Source: Glandiceps talaboti
Lineage: Eukaryota; Hemichordata; Enteropneusta; Spengelidae
Length of the DNA: 64,000 nucleotides
Assembly (NCBI RefSeq): GCF_964340395.1
Contig: NC_135566.1
Span: 20,228,797-20,292,796 of the forward strand
Direction: 5' to 3'
The notes below the pieces were generated by a model that did not search any database, was not told the DNA's origin, and saw nothing but the letters and a program-made list of their open reading frames with translations. Each line of letters begins with the position of its first letter. The stretch's first letter is position 1. Shown in pieces: positions 63,497 to 64,000 of this stretch. The translations under genes and the position numbers were made by a program.

Positions 63497-63625
63497 TAGG
63501 GAGTGATCAGTTTTTACGGCCGGGGGTGAGCCGGTGACTTTTTGGTCATGTTGTACTTAAAAATAGTGACCCCCCTGCAATTCATTCACAAAACAATCCA
63601 CCCCCCCCCCCCCTCTGACAAATAA
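63497..63625 (-). repeat. Poly(C)-bearing dispersed repeat (inverted copy of 11868-11980)
   Basis: Shares 'gagtgatcagtttt', 'gactttttggtc', 'cctgcaattcattcac' and the homopolymer core with 11868-11980 read on the other strand. Confidence 0.65.
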
Positions 63626-63639
63626 AAAAATACCGGCAA

Positions 63640-64000
63640 TGGCGTTGTAGCACAACTGTAGTTTTTAAAAATGTTTATCCATATGCTAGTCCATGCTAAC
63701 AATAGGTGTTCATTTGCTGAATAACTATCCAGTTGCCTATCCAACCATGTTGCTATCTTTACGATAAATGCTATCATTTGGCTGTTGCTATGGGCGTGGT
63801 CATGTTGTTAGATATATTTGCATACATTTGTGTATGTTTTTGTTCACTTGTGTATGAATTCCTGGTATTGTCTTTGCAATATACGTGATCATTTGGCTGT
63901 TGCTATGGGCGTGGTCTTGTTGCTAGGAAAATTTACATACATTTTTTGAATGTTTATTCAATTGTCTATTAAACCCTGTTGTTATCTTTGTGAAATACAC
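63640..64000. repeat. About 118-bp tandem repeat running off the right edge
   Basis: The string 'catttggctgttgctatggg' followed by 'cgtggtc' occurs at 63774 and 63892, with a diverged earlier copy ('catttgctgaataactatcc') at about 63711. The last copy is cut by the window edge. Confidence 0.8.

Overview
This window is animal nuclear DNA, probably from a marine invertebrate. It is AT-rich. It has spliced exons with GT/AG borders, several non-LTR retrotransposons, a DIRS-like tyrosine-recombinase retroelement, a pearl/Helentron-like element and a very heavy tandem-repeat load. There are no bacterial-style operons. The species cannot be named from the sequence alone.

Layout. (1) 989-4655, + strand: five exons of a START-domain lipid-transfer gene of the STARD4/5/6 group, ending in a stop. 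Its first roughly 34 codons lie left of the window or in a part not recognised. Microsatellites fill its introns and 3' flank. (2) About 7.3-10.5 kb, - strand: a broken DIRS-like retroelement (gag-like, RT, RNase H, tyrosine recombinase) with an internal inverted duplication. (3) 13.2-22.4 kb: a 9.2-kb minisatellite of 24-bp units in two interleaved families, with higher-order repeats. A unique 370-bp island inside it carries a short coding-like ORF. (4) 22.4-26.4 kb: a frameshifted PHD-finger pseudo-exon, several exon-like segments on the - strand, and an identical-looking 320-bp inverted repeat. (5) 26.5-32.3 kb: a satellite of about 321 bp, split by a degenerate RTE-type LINE on the - strand. 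(6) 32.27-39.19 kb: a 6.9-kb array of 45-bp units, rich in T and open in all three + frames over long stretches. (7) 40.5-48.2 kb and 60.07-62.27 kb: two copies (A and B) of a dispersed element. Copy A carries a 5'-truncated CR1/L2-like LINE, and copy B preserves the empty site. Between them, at 45.0-46.1 kb, lies a cluster of strong hairpins. (8) 50.9-57.2 kb, + strand: a degraded L1/Tx1-like LINE (ORF1 and ORF2) interrupted by a pearl/Helentron-like element. (9) The right end holds an inverted dispersed repeat and a tandem repeat of about 118 bp that runs off the edge.

The only well-supported host gene is the START-domain gene. Almost everything else is selfish or satellite DNA, and the long ORFs in the arrays are by-products of repeat units whose length is a multiple of three. 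The most unusual items are the two-module 24-bp array with its coding-like island, the 45-bp array that repeats a 3'-splice-site-like motif, the 320-bp palindrome, the hairpin cluster, and the filled/empty site pair for the CR1/L2-like LINE.
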